This document shows positions 22,000-33,927 of a stretch of DNA of 64,000 nt, in pieces. Origin of the DNA: Rhizomucor pusillus (lineage: Eukaryota > Mucoromycota > Mucoromycetes > Mucorales > Lichtheimiaceae); assembly GCA_900175165.2 (NCBI GenBank), contig FWWN02000674.1:119404-183403 (forward strand), written 5' to 3'. The first letter of the stretch is position 1. The number at the start of each line of letters is the position of its first letter. The notes beneath the pieces were generated by a model. The model was not told where the DNA came from. It saw nothing but the letters and a program-made list of their open reading frames with translations, and ran no database searches. Made by a program: the position numbers and the translations under genes.

Positions 22000-24285
22000 A
22001 TGTTTAAACTCTTACAGTCTACGTCGCCTGCTGCAGTAAAGTATTACTGACGACAAACTGCTACATTGCCTTGCTAACGCGAGATTTTAAAATTTTCTTT
22101 GCGTCCCATATTATCAGTCACGAGCAACCCGTGAGTTTGACAGAACATTGTTGGCCCCTAAACACAACAACAACACACAACTAACATTTAAACATTCCAG
22201 GTGCCTTGACTGGACGCACTCTTGCACGCGGTCTTCATGTCTCCAAGCCTGCTATGCAGGTCATGGCAACCAACCCCTTGCGTGCAAAGGAAGCATCCGT
22301 AAGTTGCAGTGTGTGTGATTCACGTTGTGATTACGATTCTTACGCCAGCGTGTATACAGGGTCCTATTGCTAGCAAGTACCCCGTTATTGACCACGAATA
22401 CGACGCTGTTGTTGTTGGTGCTGGTGGCGCTGGTCTCCGTGCAGCCTTTGGTCTCGCTGAAGCCGGTTTCAATACCGCGTGTATTACCAAGCTCTTCCCC
22501 ACTCGTTCTCACACCGTCGCTGCACAGGTATGGGCGGATCTGCTGATCTGCTATGCAAAATCTAAATTGTCTAAATGTTGTTTGTAATATTCAGGGTGGT
22601 ATCAACGCTGCTTTGGGTAACATGACAGAGGATGACTGGAGATGGCACATGTATGATACCGTCAAGGGATCTGACTGGCTCGGTGACCAGGATGCTATCC
22701 ACTACATGTGTCGTGAGGCACCCAACACTGTCATCGAATTGGAAAACTACGGTGTGCCTTTCTCTCGTACCCCTGAAGGCAAGATCTACCAGCGTGCCTT
22801 TGGTGGTCAGAGCTTGAAGTACGGTAAGGGTGGTCAAGCATACCGCTGTGCTGCTGTCGCCGATCGTACCGGTCACGCTATCTTGCACACTCTCTACGGT
22901 CAATCTCTTCGCCACAACACCAACTACTTTATCGAATACTTTGCTCTTGATTTGATTATGGAAGATGGTGAATGCAAGGGTGTCATTGCTCTTAACATGG
23001 AAGATGGTACTCTCCACCGTTTCCGTTCTCACAAGACCGTCTTGGCAACTGGCGGTTACGGTCGTGCTTACTTCTCATGCACTTCCGCCCACACTTGCAC
23101 TGGTGACGGTAACGCCATGGTTGCCCGTGCTGGTCTTCCTCTTCAGGACTTGGAATTCGTCCAGTTCCATCCCACTGGTATCTACGGTGCTGGCTGCTTG
23201 ATCACCGAAGGTTCCCGCGGTGAAGGTGGTATTTTGATCAACTCTGCTGGTGAACGTTTCATGGAACGTTATGCCCCTACCGCCAAGGATTTGGCTTCTC
23301 GCGACGTCGTCTCTCGTGCCATGACCTTGGAAATTAAGGAAGGCCGCGGTGTCGGTCCCGAAAAGGATCACATCTACCTCCAATTGCACCACTTGCCCGC
23401 TGAAGTCTTGCACGAACGTTTGCCTGGTATTTCCGAAACCGCTGCCATTTTTGCTGGTGTTGATGTTACCAAGGAACCTATTCCCGTACTTCCTACCGTC
23501 CATTACAACATGGGTGGTATCCCAACCCGCTACACCGGTGAAGTCCTGCGAGTTGATGAGAACGGCAACGACCAAATCGTTCCTGGCTTGTACGCTGCCG
23601 GTGAAGCCGCCTGCGTCTCTGTCCACGGTGCTAACCGTCTCGGTGCCAACTCTTTGTTGGATATTGTCGTCTTTGGTCGCGCTGTTGCCCACCACATTGC
23701 TGACACTCTTGAACCCGGCACTCCTTTGAAGCCCTTCGCTGCTGATGCTGGTGCTGACACCATTGCCAACTTGGACAAACTCCGCAACGCCGACGGTGAC
23801 AAGTCCACTGCTGAAATCCGTCTGAAGATGCAAAAGGTCATGCAGGCTGACGCTGCTGTCTTCCGTACTCAGGAGACTCTCGACCAAGGTGTCAAGAAGA
23901 TCGATGAAGTCTGGCAATCCTTCAAGGATGTCAAGGTCACTGACCGTGGCATGATCTGGAACACTGATCTCACTGAAACTCTTGAACTACAAAACTTGTT
24001 GACTTGCGCAGCACAAACCATGCACGCTGCTGCTGTCCGCACTGAATCCCGTGGTGCCCACGCGCGCGATGACTACCCCAACCGTGATGATGAGGTGAGA
24101 TAACGCAATTCTGCTCGATGTAGGACAACCTCTAAACTATTATGTAATAGAAATGGATGAAGCACACTCTTTCATGGCAAGACCAAGAAACCGGTGAAGT
24201 CAAGCTCTCATACCGTGGTGTTGAGGCCAACACTTTGGACGAGAACGAATGCAAGCCTGTCCCACCATTCGCCCGTGTCTACTAG
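22000..24285 (+). CDS. SDH1: Succinate dehydrogenase flavoprotein subunit, mitochondrial
   Basis: Six exons (22000-22035, 22118-22130, 22201-22298, 22360-22527, 22595-24094, 24151-24285) sum to 649 residues. An N-terminal presequence ([20 protein letters not shown]) fits mitochondrial import. The FAD-binding start [20 protein letters not shown] is followed by [16 protein letters not shown], which carries the His that binds FAD covalently. [20 protein letters not shown] and the active-site Arg region ([28 protein letters not shown]) are intact. The C-terminus [16 protein letters not shown] is typical of eukaryotic SdhA. It is the catalytic subunit of complex II, oxidising succinate to fumarate. 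Exon 2 is only 13 nt; see findings. The large exon shows strong codon bias, consistent with high expression. Confidence 0.96.
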
Positions 24286-24537
24286 ATGCGATGTGTAGAA
24301 ATGTAAAAAACAGAAAAGGAACCAAAAATGCACATTCAAAATTGAGAGGGTTTTTCATAAATGCAATGCTACTTTGCTATTTTTGAAGGCAATGATATTT
24401 ATAACAACGATCTATGTATACGAATGGAACTAAACAGTGATTGGGGGAAGAAGAAGAACGTAGCAGCGGCTGCAAGCATAAGGGTATGGTTACATTGTAG
24501 TGAGGAATCTAGTTGTGGGAAGAGGGAATCTTTCCTT

Positions 24538-26328
24538 TTATGATTTTGCGACCGGATGCTGTGGGGAAGATATGTACGGCGCTTGTATCATTTCTGGAGC
24601 TTCTTCCAGGGCGACCATCATGCCCATCAGCATGTGTGGCGTATTGTGGCAATGCATGGCCCAAACACCTGGATTATCCTAAAAATATCCATATCTAAAT
24701 TGGTTTTCCGTCTTGCATATATTCGAATATCAACTTACAGCAATGATGCGGATTTTTGTCCACCCGCATCCGACTACTTCGTTTGCGTGGGGCCCGTTGG
24801 GATCCTCGAGTTCGGGGTCCAACTCTGGGTAGGTTAGAGTGATATCACGATAAACCGGGCTAGGCACATTGCGTATATTTCGATCACGTTGCTCGTCGTA
24901 CTCGCCAGGACCATGTGCGATTTCCCAGTGGGAGTGTCCGTGTGTATGCCAAGGGTGGGTTCGGCATGGCTCACCTGGTTTGTGCGTCGCCTGCAGCACA
25001 AAGTCAACCACCTCGTAGTATTTGATCGGATATGTTCCTAGCATCGCATCGTAGCCTTGTGCGTGGTAGGTTTCCGGGAGCCGTCGAGTGCGTCGGTAGA
25101 TATCATGTAAAATTGGCGATCCAGGTTCGGTAAACGAAACGCCGTTGATGAACCACCGCGAGGTACCGTCTGGCATCCGTGCTTCGGTGGAGCGAAGTTT
25201 GATGGTCCTGGAAGCGCTTCTGCTGACAATCGGATCAACGCCGTAGAGAGGTTCCAAGTCAGACCATATCCAGTGCGGTACTTCGTTGGCAAGTATGGGT
25301 GGATCCATGGGTGGCAAGGTCACGGATGGGTTTGGATAGATCTTGTTGGGCACGTTGTAGCGCAAAAGAGCGTATCCATTGGAGGACGAATCGACGCCTT
25401 CTGCCCACAGCCTGCTGGTCTGTATAGCATAGTCGCGAGGTGCCTGATCTGTGTTGAGCAAGACGGAGAAACGCTGACCGGGAGTGACTTCGAGGAACGG
25501 TACCGTGTACGGCTTGACAAGTTCACCGTCGACTTCGATTACCGTCAGGTTGTGGTGCGCGATAGCGAACCCGAGAGTACGAAACGTGGTTGATCCAATG
25601 ACTCGTAAGCGGTATGTCTTGCCTGCGTCGACGGGTACAATGGAGTAGCCCTTACAGTCTTTAGACAGTTTACTTTTGGGATCGTGTATGGTTTGGCCGT
25701 TGACAAGTACGCTGTCAGCTTCGGGTATAAAGTCGAACTGGGGTCCCAGTAGGAAATCTTCAAACTGGTTGCGCGGGCGATGCCACCATTCGCTCAGCAT
25801 GATAATACGTTCATCGTCGTATTCGTAGGGACCATCCATGAGTTTTTTGTTATTATTTTCCGAATCGCTGTCGTATACAATAAATGCTCCAAACACGGTT
25901 TCCTCTTGCAATCCAACGTGGGCGTGGTAAAAGTATGTGCCAGCCTGGTTAACGACTCGAAAGTCGTGTGTAAACTCTTGGCCCGGTGGGATCGGATGCT
26001 GCGTCAGAAAGGGGACTCCGTCTGCAAAGTTGCTGCCGTACTGCCGGATACCGTGGTAATGTATTGCGGCGTGTTCACTTGTTATATTCTCGGACAGCAT
26101 GTTTCGAACAGTGATCTGGACGCGTTCTCCTCGAGTCACTTTAATGGGAGGTCCAGGAAGCTGGCCATTGACCAACAATGCAGACGAGGAAATATAGTCC
26201 GAGCAATCAGGATTGAATGTATTGCTTGTTGTTGTAATGTTAAGTTCGAACACCTTGTCTGCTTTGGCAGAGTGTAATAAAAGGCACAGTAACGCGAGAA
26301 AGTGTATTAGTTGAAAAATATGTGACAT
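24538..26328 (-). CDS. Secreted multicopper oxidase (laccase / ascorbate oxidase-like)
   Basis: Two exons (26328-24739 and 24678-24538) encode 576 residues. A signal peptide (MSHIFQLIHFLALLCLLLHS, cut after AKA) is followed by three cupredoxin domains. Copper motifs are present: AAIHYHGIRQYG, GTYFYHAHVGLQ, HPWHTHGHSHWE and, after the intron, WAMHCHNTPHMLMGM. The last supplies the type 1 Cys and His with Met in the axial position, as in ascorbate oxidases and unlike high-potential laccases with Leu/Phe. No membrane helix follows, so it is not an Fet3-type ferroxidase. Several N-glycosylation sequons (for example NIT, NLT) occur. The substrate cannot be assigned. Confidence 0.88.
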
Positions 26329-28594
26329 TGTATTGTTGGATGCAAAAAGTGGAAAAGAAAAAAAAAACAAGAGACGCGAAGGGTGCGAGGGGTGGAGAAG
26401 CAGGTAAACTGTTGATGTTGGATCTCAACAATCTATAAAAATATAGGACAACACATACATACACAACAAATCGTCCTCGTAGCAGAAATTGTTTGTTGCC
26501 GACTGTCATGGAGAAATAAAATTGGGCGCCACCGTCATTGCAATTTCTTTTTGGACGGGTTACCGTCATTCGATACAACGATCGGTTAACTTCTCAATTT
26601 CCTAGTCAATTGTCTAGCCTGTTGCTGCTAAACTAATGATACCGCTTTACAGACGACGAATGAGGACCTGGTGCATGAAAGTTGAGGGGCCACGCTAAAC
26701 AAGATGCAGCTGTATCGTTTATCCAGGAAATGGGGCCATGCACTTACATATACATTTACATTTACATTTACATATACATGAATGTTTTTCCTTTTGATCA
26801 TATTACCGCGTACCATATGCGCTACACATGGAGTTAGGAACACAGACACGATAAAGTATAGACTACATACGAGCGCCACATTTTGATGTTCGTTTGTTTG
26901 TATGTATTTCATCTTTTTGTTTGTAAGCCTCTTGGTATCGTCTCATTCTGTTGAAAACTAACAAGGAGACCCAAAAAGGGTTGTCCGTGCATTTTCGAAA
27001 ACGGACGGGAGGAGGAGGCTGAACAGAGAAGATCCGAATATTCCTTTTTTTCTTTCGAGACTGACGCCGTACAAACTATATTTGCTAATATCAGCAGCAT
27101 CGTGCCGTTGGCGATCAATGTCGGAAAGTTATCTAAGGTTTACTTAGCACGCAGTCATCATTGCAGTAGCAGCTGAACATACAGTATCATACCTAAAGAC
27201 AACTTTGAAACGCGTTACTGTAAGCATTCAGCTTTTCTTCTGCTCGCTACTGGAAGTTAATATTGTTGCTGTTGTGACAATAATGCTGTATATTCACAAG
27301 CTGGCAAAGAAGATAACATAGCGCGTTCAAGTTTCTTTGGAACCTTAACAATGTTTGACGGGGGATTAGGTAGCGCTTTTGCACCTTCTTTTTCCGCAGT
27401 CATTTGTAGATATCAGGTCCTACGCATACACAGACGGTGCGAAGCAAGCGATAGAAACCCAGCTAATGTTAACTCATCAGAGAAATTTTGCGTCAGAAGG
27501 GCCACGTTGAACGTTACACAGTGCTATCAGGAGCGATTAGCGCGTGCTCCGTGCAGGATCGAGAAGACGATCACCAACCCAGCTCAGCTCTGCCAAATTA
27601 TTGGCAACTTTGCATTATTCGAGACAAAGCCAATAAATTTTTTCAACTCGTCGTGTACTCTGTCTTCCCATGTCAAATTGAATATCAGTAAGTGTGGTTG
27701 CAACATTCCAGTATAAACTGAAGCAACTGCATGTAGATATGTATTGCAAAGATCTTCTGGCAAACACGATCAAACAATAACGGTTGTGAGTACTATCGCC
27801 AACTTCCACCGTAAAAGGCCACCATCCACCTATATGTCGACATTAGTCCTTGGGAGCACTTGGACACAATGTCAAGTCAGGTGAGCACATTTTGTTTGGG
27901 CATATTATTATCTAGGCGCATTTACTGGTAAAATATCTGACAATCGAGGATGCATAGCGATTGAATCACATGAACGCGCGACATGGAGCTTTAGGCGGGC
28001 AGAATGAAGAAACTTCCCTTTCAGGGAGCCCATAAATGGTTACATATGTGAGAGTATTCAAAAACAACATAGCAACAACTAAAGTCATCCCTTGGCACTC
28101 GTGATTGATACAATGAATAAACAAACAGTCTGTACAAAGGGCAGATGAAGTCGTCTGTTAATATATGGCCTATATCCATACTCTAAATGAATTCGTAAAA
28201 AGGATTAAGTGTAATGCGGCAAACGTCTCCCGTAGCTGCGAGATCCGCGTCAATCGATGCACAAAGAGGCCCCCATACCACGCGGAAACGGGAGCAACCC
28301 CTGATCCAAAGGCGAACAGCAGCTCTTTTGCGTTTTCAGGTTCCGAAACGGTTTGTAGTCGGGCCTCTCACATTGGGGGCTCTGCGCGCAAAAACCACCT
28401 ACCCTTTTTTTCTCGAAGTTCAAAAGCCCTTCCTCCAGTTTCTACGGTTAATGTACTTTGTCTAATTTCTTGTCCCTTCCGTTCACAGCTGCTCCACATA
28501 AGCTTTCACTGTAAATAGCGAATACCCCTTATCCCTTTCACTTCCCAAGCAAGCAATCTTATCACACACACGCAATCAATTCCAACTTTATAGC
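26329..28594. other. Gene-poor interval of about 2.3 kb
   Basis: The largest gap in the window. It lies between the divergent multicopper oxidase (-) and Cdc4-like (+) genes and must contain both promoters. A plus-strand frame at 27351-27716 (121 codons, ATG start) and one at 28165-28518 are open but show no domain-like pattern. A hexamer repeat occurs at 26744-26779. C/T-rich tracts just before 28595 fit a promoter. No RNA gene was recognised. Confidence 0.4.
26744..26779. repeat. Hexanucleotide tandem repeat, (TTACAT/ATACAT)6
   Basis: Six consecutive hexamers: TTACAT, ATACAT, three TTACAT and ATACAT. Non-coding, upstream of the multicopper oxidase gene. Confidence 0.9.
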
Positions 28595-30828
28595 ATGCGA
28601 TCACCTTCACAGCAGAGTCGTCCTATTTTGCACCCCAAGTCTTTGCGCCGTACATCGAGTCTCCATCGACCGACAACCGTGGAGATCACAATGGAGCCCT
28701 GCTCGTACGATACGCAGGTTGTTCGCAACACCGACTCTGAATACCCTTTGTCTGATGCTACAACCCCGCCAAGCATACGCCACTACATTGAAAATCTGCC
28801 TTACTCTTCTGATCCTCCCTTAATTGAACCCATGGCAGAGAAAAAGGTTAGGACTTTTAAACAGGCTACAGCTGGCTTGGAAATTCTACGTTGCATTGCT
28901 AACCTTGCTGTAGGAGCCCGCTCCTCTCTCACCAGGCAAACGCCGTGTTGATACCATCCTGCCGCAATCAAGCTCTGATTTTACATCCTCATCCTCCTCC
29001 TCATCCTCAAGTAGTTCCTCGTACTTTACATTATCTCGTCAAAAGCGAGCAAAGATCGGCGCAAAGGTGGATGATGGCGCCTACATCGGCCAGTACGCCA
29101 TCCCATCCCCGTCATACCCTGCCAGCCAAGCCGAAGACACGGACATGGAAGAAGACTGCAACAATAACAACAAGGATGTGCTTTCTGAACTGCAGCGATT
29201 ACCTGATCTGGTTCGCGAGTATGAAATGCTGCCAGCACAGGTCAAGAACTATGTCCTATTTCAACTAATGAAGCGGTCTGGCGTAAATACCCTGCAATTT
29301 ATCAATTCCATGATTGTTCCGGTTCTCAAGCGGGACTTTTTAACACACTTGCCACTGGAAATAGCAATACACATAATCAGTTTCCTGGATGTTCAGTCTC
29401 TGTGTCGCGCAACCCGTGTCAGCAGGAGATGGAAGAATATCATCGATACCAACGGTGCGACGTGGCAACATCTCTTAGACGATTACGGTTTCAAATACCA
29501 AAAAATGTTGCTGACACCTACTACGATGGACGCATACCGTAACAACAACAGCAACTCACCGCTTGCGTCTCCCAGTTCATTCCTTCACGATATGGAAGTA
29601 GATGACCTCGAGCCTTTGAAGCCTGCGCATCCTTACAAAGACATCTTTCGACGTGAATACGTACTGCGTTTGAATTGGCGCCGCGGTAGAGTGAATCAGA
29701 TGGAATTCCAAGCACATCCTCCTGGTCACGTCGTGACATGCTTGCAGTTCGATGACGATAAAATTGTCTCCGGCGCGGACGATCATGTAATCAACGTTTT
29801 TGATACCAAGAAAGGAGAACTCAAGCGCCAGCTGCATGGCCACGAAGGCGGTGTCTGGGCATTGCAGTACGTCGACAATATCCTTGTCAGCGGTGCTACA
29901 GACCGTACCGTGCGAGTTTGGGATATCGAACGAGGCGTCAACACTCATATCTTCAATGGTCATACTTCCACCGTCCGATGCCTGCAGATTGTAATGCCAA
30001 CCGAAGTAAATGGTCGCTTGGAACCCAGCGTGCCATTGATCGTTACTGGATCGCGAGACTCTACACTGCGAATATGGCGTCTACCAATTCCTGGACGCGA
30101 CGAGCCCTTCGACGGCATCGGCGTCAACCCTTACTTTATGCATACACTCACGGGCCATTCAGGATCTGTGCGTTCATTGGCTGCTCACGGCAACACGCTT
30201 GTTAGCGGAAGTTACGATTTTACAGTATGCGTTTGGGATATCGAGCGAGGAGAGTTGCTTCATCGCATGGAAGGGCATACTGCAAAAGTCTACTCTGTTG
30301 TAATCGATCACGAACGAAATCAATGCATGAGTGGCAGCATGGATAGCACAGTGCGCATTTGGGATATCGCTTCTGGTCAATGTCTTCGAGTACTTGAAGG
30401 CCACAGCATTCTAGTGGGACTCTTGGGACTCACTCCCAACTACCTGGTGTCAGCGGCGGCAGACTTTACACTGCGTGTATGGAATCCAGAGACGGGCGAG
30501 TGTCAGCAGACTCTAAGGGGACACCGAGGTGCGATCACATGTTTCCAGCACGATGACGAAAAGATTATTTCCGGCTCGGACGGTGGATTGAAAATGTGGG
30601 ATATCAAAACTGGAGAGGAGATCCGAGACCTTATATACGGCGTCAGTGGAGTCTGGCGAGTAGGCTTCGATCGCCGTCGAGTCGTTGCTGCAATACACAC
30701 GTAGGTTTTGCAAATGCAGCTTTTTGTCTCATCGTTACTCGTTTCTAATTTTTCTTCTGAACAACAGCGATCGCGTTACAAGCATAAGGATTTTAGATTA
30801 CGGAGTGTATGGACTCGAAAACACTTGA
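28595..30828 (+). CDS. Cdc4/Fbw7-like F-box and WD40 protein, SCF substrate receptor
   Basis: Three exons (28595-28846, 28914-30700, 30768-30828) sum to 699 residues. A Ser-rich N-terminus is followed by a D-domain-like helix (LSELQRLPDLVREYEMLPAQ), an F-box (DFLTHLPLEIAIHIISFLDV) and seven or eight WD40 repeats, many ending VRVWDI or VRIWDI. The dimerisation helix plus F-box and eight-blade propeller layout fits Cdc4/Fbw7/Pop1. These SCF ubiquitin ligase receptors recognise phosphodegrons, for example on CDK inhibitors and transcription factors. Arg residues typical of the phosphate pocket (SGSRDSTLRIW, SGSYDFTVCVWD) are present. Met30-like identity is possible but less likely. Confidence 0.88.
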
Positions 30829-30871
30829 CAATATAAAAATTGATACGCATTGCTGCTACGATATAACCTCT

Positions 30872-32656
30872 TTATTTTTTGAATGGAGTTTCTTTTTCGA
30901 CTCCAGTCGCTTGCTCAACGCGTTTTTTCAAATGGTTCCAAAAGCTTTCAAAGATATCCCTATCATCGCCGCTAACCCAAGTACCGACGAGTTGTGTGCT
31001 AGAAGATGCCATGCTTTTGGTTCCTAGTTCAAACGTAAACAAAGGATGCTCTTGCTCGTCAATCTTTTGCCGCTTCTTGAGTTGTCGCCGCGCAGCTCTG
31101 GACCAAGTGTTTGCCTTTGGAGAACCAGAGAGGGTGGGACCATTTGCTTTAAATTGGATACCCAGGTCTTGGAGAATGGTTTGCACTTGGTTCTGCACAT
31201 ATTCTGTCGTACCGCCCAAGGTAACCGTAAATTGCGATTTCGGCCGGTATTCTTCCAAGCTGCTAGCCTTATTCTAGCGAAGCTAATCCATTAGTATACT
31301 CCGTGGCCTGTTACATCATATATAATTGGTATACATACAACGCGGGCAGATCCAAACGACCAGGCTATTCCCCAGCGTTTCGTCTTGCCTTGGCAAAACT
31401 CTGTCACCACGTAGTTTTGAATCTATCCATGGCCGCCGGATTAGAAAGCCATGGTCAATATACATATGCCTCTGGATATATACTTGCATTTAGTTCTCTG
31501 AGCTTGTTTACCAGCGGCCACACCGTCCGTTTCAGACCAATCAGGCTTGTGTACCATCTACTCTCAAGTTAGAATATTGAGACGCTTCAAGTAAAGTTAG
31601 ACGATATTTACCGGATCCTGTCCTTGTATATCAAGCTCTCGTTGATGATACGTTCAATGAATCCATACTCGCCACCTTCAGTGATCATCTCGGTGTCGGA
31701 GCCTGTGCAAACAGCAGACGGCTCGAGTTCTTTATTCTCTCGGCCTTGCTCGAGTTCTTCCTTTGATGAATAGAATGGCGGGTTGCACATGCAAAATGCA
31801 TATCTATTTAGATTTCAATCTAGTGTTGGCAAACAATCCATATATCGAAAATCGTTCAGCCCAGAATACCCACCTCTGATCCTTTTCCAGCACAAAGATA
31901 CGATCTGGATTATCATTGTATTTTATGCTTATGCGATCGATATATCCATTTCTTTCCACGTTTTCTCGAGCATGCTTCACAGACGTTTCATCGATATCTG
32001 AATCAAGATCGTCAGCAACCTTTTTAATTACGTGTCTGTACGCTTCAGCGTCTTGCCTGTTCCTAAAAACGACCACTCCGAATCGAGAGCACAGCCTAGC
32101 AAAGGATATATGCAAGAAGCGCCAACGCCAATGTCAATTCCGCGGATATCTTTTCGTTCTTCGGCGGACAGTGTCTCTTGAATGATATCTTGGATCCACA
32201 AGATATAATTCAGCCTATCGCCGTCAGGTAAATAGAAGAGCTCCCAATTGTAGGAAAGCTACGTATCACTGGACCTGTTTGGAACAGGAGGGCAAAGCCG
32301 GTCGGGCGGCAGATACACATCAAGATCAAAGTCGCGTGTCAGTAGGCAGCGAGTAAACTCTCGAACTGCAACTGGGTCTTTAAAGTCGATGTACGGCCGA
32401 TCATGCTTATCCTTTTGTACGCTTGAGGAGGAAAGTGAAAAAGAAGACAGTAAGCGTGCGATGCAGGATGATCGAGATCGCCAACCCGTAATGGGACTTA
32501 CAACGGTCGAAATGTTTCGAATGTTTCCGCCAAGGTTGCAAAGTTGGGTGGTGCGCGCGCGTAAGGATTGCGCGGATGCATTTGGGACTTTTGTTCTCTT
32601 TCACTGTCGACATCTTCCCGTTGCTCCTCTTCTTGGACGCGCTTCCTCTTTTGCAT
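30872..32656 (-). CDS. METTL16-type U6 snRNA / RNA N6-adenosine methyltransferase
   Basis: Eight exons (32656-32502, 32421-32275, 32214-32057, 31997-31874, 31803-31612, 31557-31464, 31422-31339, 31273-30872) sum to 451 residues. The start of the fold, MHPRNPYARAPPNFATLAE, is the hallmark of METTL16/YbiN proteins. The SAM site GIDIGVGASCIYPLL and the catalytic NPPF motif (FCMCNPPFYSSKEE) are intact, as is TEFCQGKTKRWGIAWSF. The family methylates the U6 snRNA ACAGA box adenosine; S. pombe Mtl16 does this. The C-terminal part (GGTTEYVQNQVQTILQDLG) resembles the VCR-like extension. One intron uses a GC donor; see findings. Confidence 0.92.
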
Positions 32657-33087
32657 GATAAAGAGTCAAAGAAATTCCTTTTGCGGCACGACACGAAACT
32701 GTTGCCTTTGTATTGCGTCCTTTTTCTCAGGATACGAATCTGTAAAGAAATTCAGTTGAACGTTGCAATGTTATTAAGCATTATCGTTTGATCTAATGGC
32801 AGTTTCGTAGAAGGTTGAGTTTGACGCTTGGAAGATACATCTTGCTCAGACGCCGTCTGATTAAACAGAATAGTCAAATGTGGTTGGCAGAGTTTTTTGT
32901 AATTCAATGTGACGAAATAATAGTTCATGCAGGATATTAGCGCGACAAACCACGTAATTGCGTGATGAAAGGTACAGCAAGCAAGATTGTACGATAAACG
33001 TCAGTGCTTTCTCTTGCATTCGGCAGCGGAGATCAGTGCGCGTTGTGTGATGTAACAACTACGATCAGCCCAGAAACTCGTCATCGC
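32657..33087. other. Intergenic, METTL16 promoter
   Basis: Upstream of the METTL16-type gene and downstream of a possible Cys-rich minus-strand gene. No coding sequence recognised. Confidence 0.35.
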
Positions 33088-33325
33088 CTATTCTTCGCCG
33101 TCGTCGAAATTATTCAGCTGCGTTAAAAGAGAAAAAAGTCGCTGACAAAACTTTGGAATAACCTTTTACCCGACATTCCGCACAAGTACGACGTTGTCTT
33201 CGTAAGCACGACCACGATCGACCCACCGCGTGAGAGACTTGGGTCTTTTCGTGGTAAGCAAGGCACGTGTCACACAAGAGATCGGGCGTACAGCATTTTT
33301 CCCCCACGACAACCAGCACTAGAAT
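33088..33325 (-). CDS. Possible Cys-rich small protein (3' exons only resolved)
   Basis: A minus-strand frame rich in Cys pairs (EKCCTPDLLCDTCLAYHEK, then SWSCLRRQRRTCAECR) runs to a good donor after 33173. A 51-nt GT-AG intron then leads to a short last exon ending NNFDDGEE and a stop at 33088. The C-x2-C pairs suggest a zinc-binding fold. No Met start is in frame in this exon; a first exon upstream (toward 33420) is likely but I could not find an in-phase splice. I do not recognise the family, and it may be a remnant. Confidence 0.3.
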
Positions 33326-33339
33326 GGCTGTCGTGACCG

Positions 33340-33927
33340 TGCTGAATCATCAAGCCTCCAACGAATATGATTGGCCGCTTGCTAGGGTACTTTCAAGGCA
33401 AATGGGGGAGCTACATCCATTTTCGACGACGATATACCTTTTCAATACATGTAAAATCCTATTGATTCGTGTAAAGAAGCACCGCTAGACTTGGAATGCT
33501 CACTATACCGTGAGTCCTGGTAGTGTAGTAAATTACATTTCTCAAATTTAGGTGAATTTATTGTGTTTACTCTTCGCAAACTGTGAGACAAGTGTACATC
33601 CAGGCACGTTCTGTCGGTTGCCCTCGCTTGCTCGCAATGACTGCAGTGTCAAATAACAAGCAGCATATTGTATTTTAAGCAATATTGCTGCTTCTTTGCA
33701 TTGGCTTTGTAGACCAGACGTTTCCGCCGCCCTCTCTTTAACAGACCTTTACATCTTGGGCTGCTTTGGATTTCCAAAAGCGGTAGTGCCCCAGTTATAT
33801 ATACCCGAATATCGGGGGAGCTCTATATTGCAAACACTCCCCCAAGCCATCGAATATCTGGGCTGGCTATAAAAGGTTGAGCTTTGACGCATAAAGTTTT
33901 CTAAGATCTTTCTTTTCCTCCCCACTC
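33340..33927 (+). promoter_or_regulatory. Catalase promoter with TATA box and GC-rich inverted motifs
   Basis: TATAAAAGG at 33868-33876 lies about 52 bases before the catalase ATG. Upstream are a CCCGA-ATA-TCGGG inverted repeat (33804-33816) and facing GGGGGAG (33814-33820) and CTCCCCC (33837-33843) copies. These G/C blocks stand out from the AT-rich surroundings and resemble stress-element-type (CCCCT core) sites, though none matches exactly. Confidence 0.5.

Noticed and set aside
23075..23917. 280-codon minus-strand frame antisense to SDHA
   Set aside because: It mirrors the strongly biased codons of SDHA (third-position C/T), a common shadow effect, and contains no domain-like sequence.
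27351..27716. 121-codon plus-strand frame with ATG in the gene-poor interval
   Set aside because: No domain, no promoter or partner exon evident; composition looks random. Kept only as a remark in the gap entry.
32104..32114. ATATCCTTT on the minus strand in METTL16, a U12 donor look-alike
   Set aside because: It lies in an uninterrupted coding block (CIYPLLGCAL) and needs no splicing.
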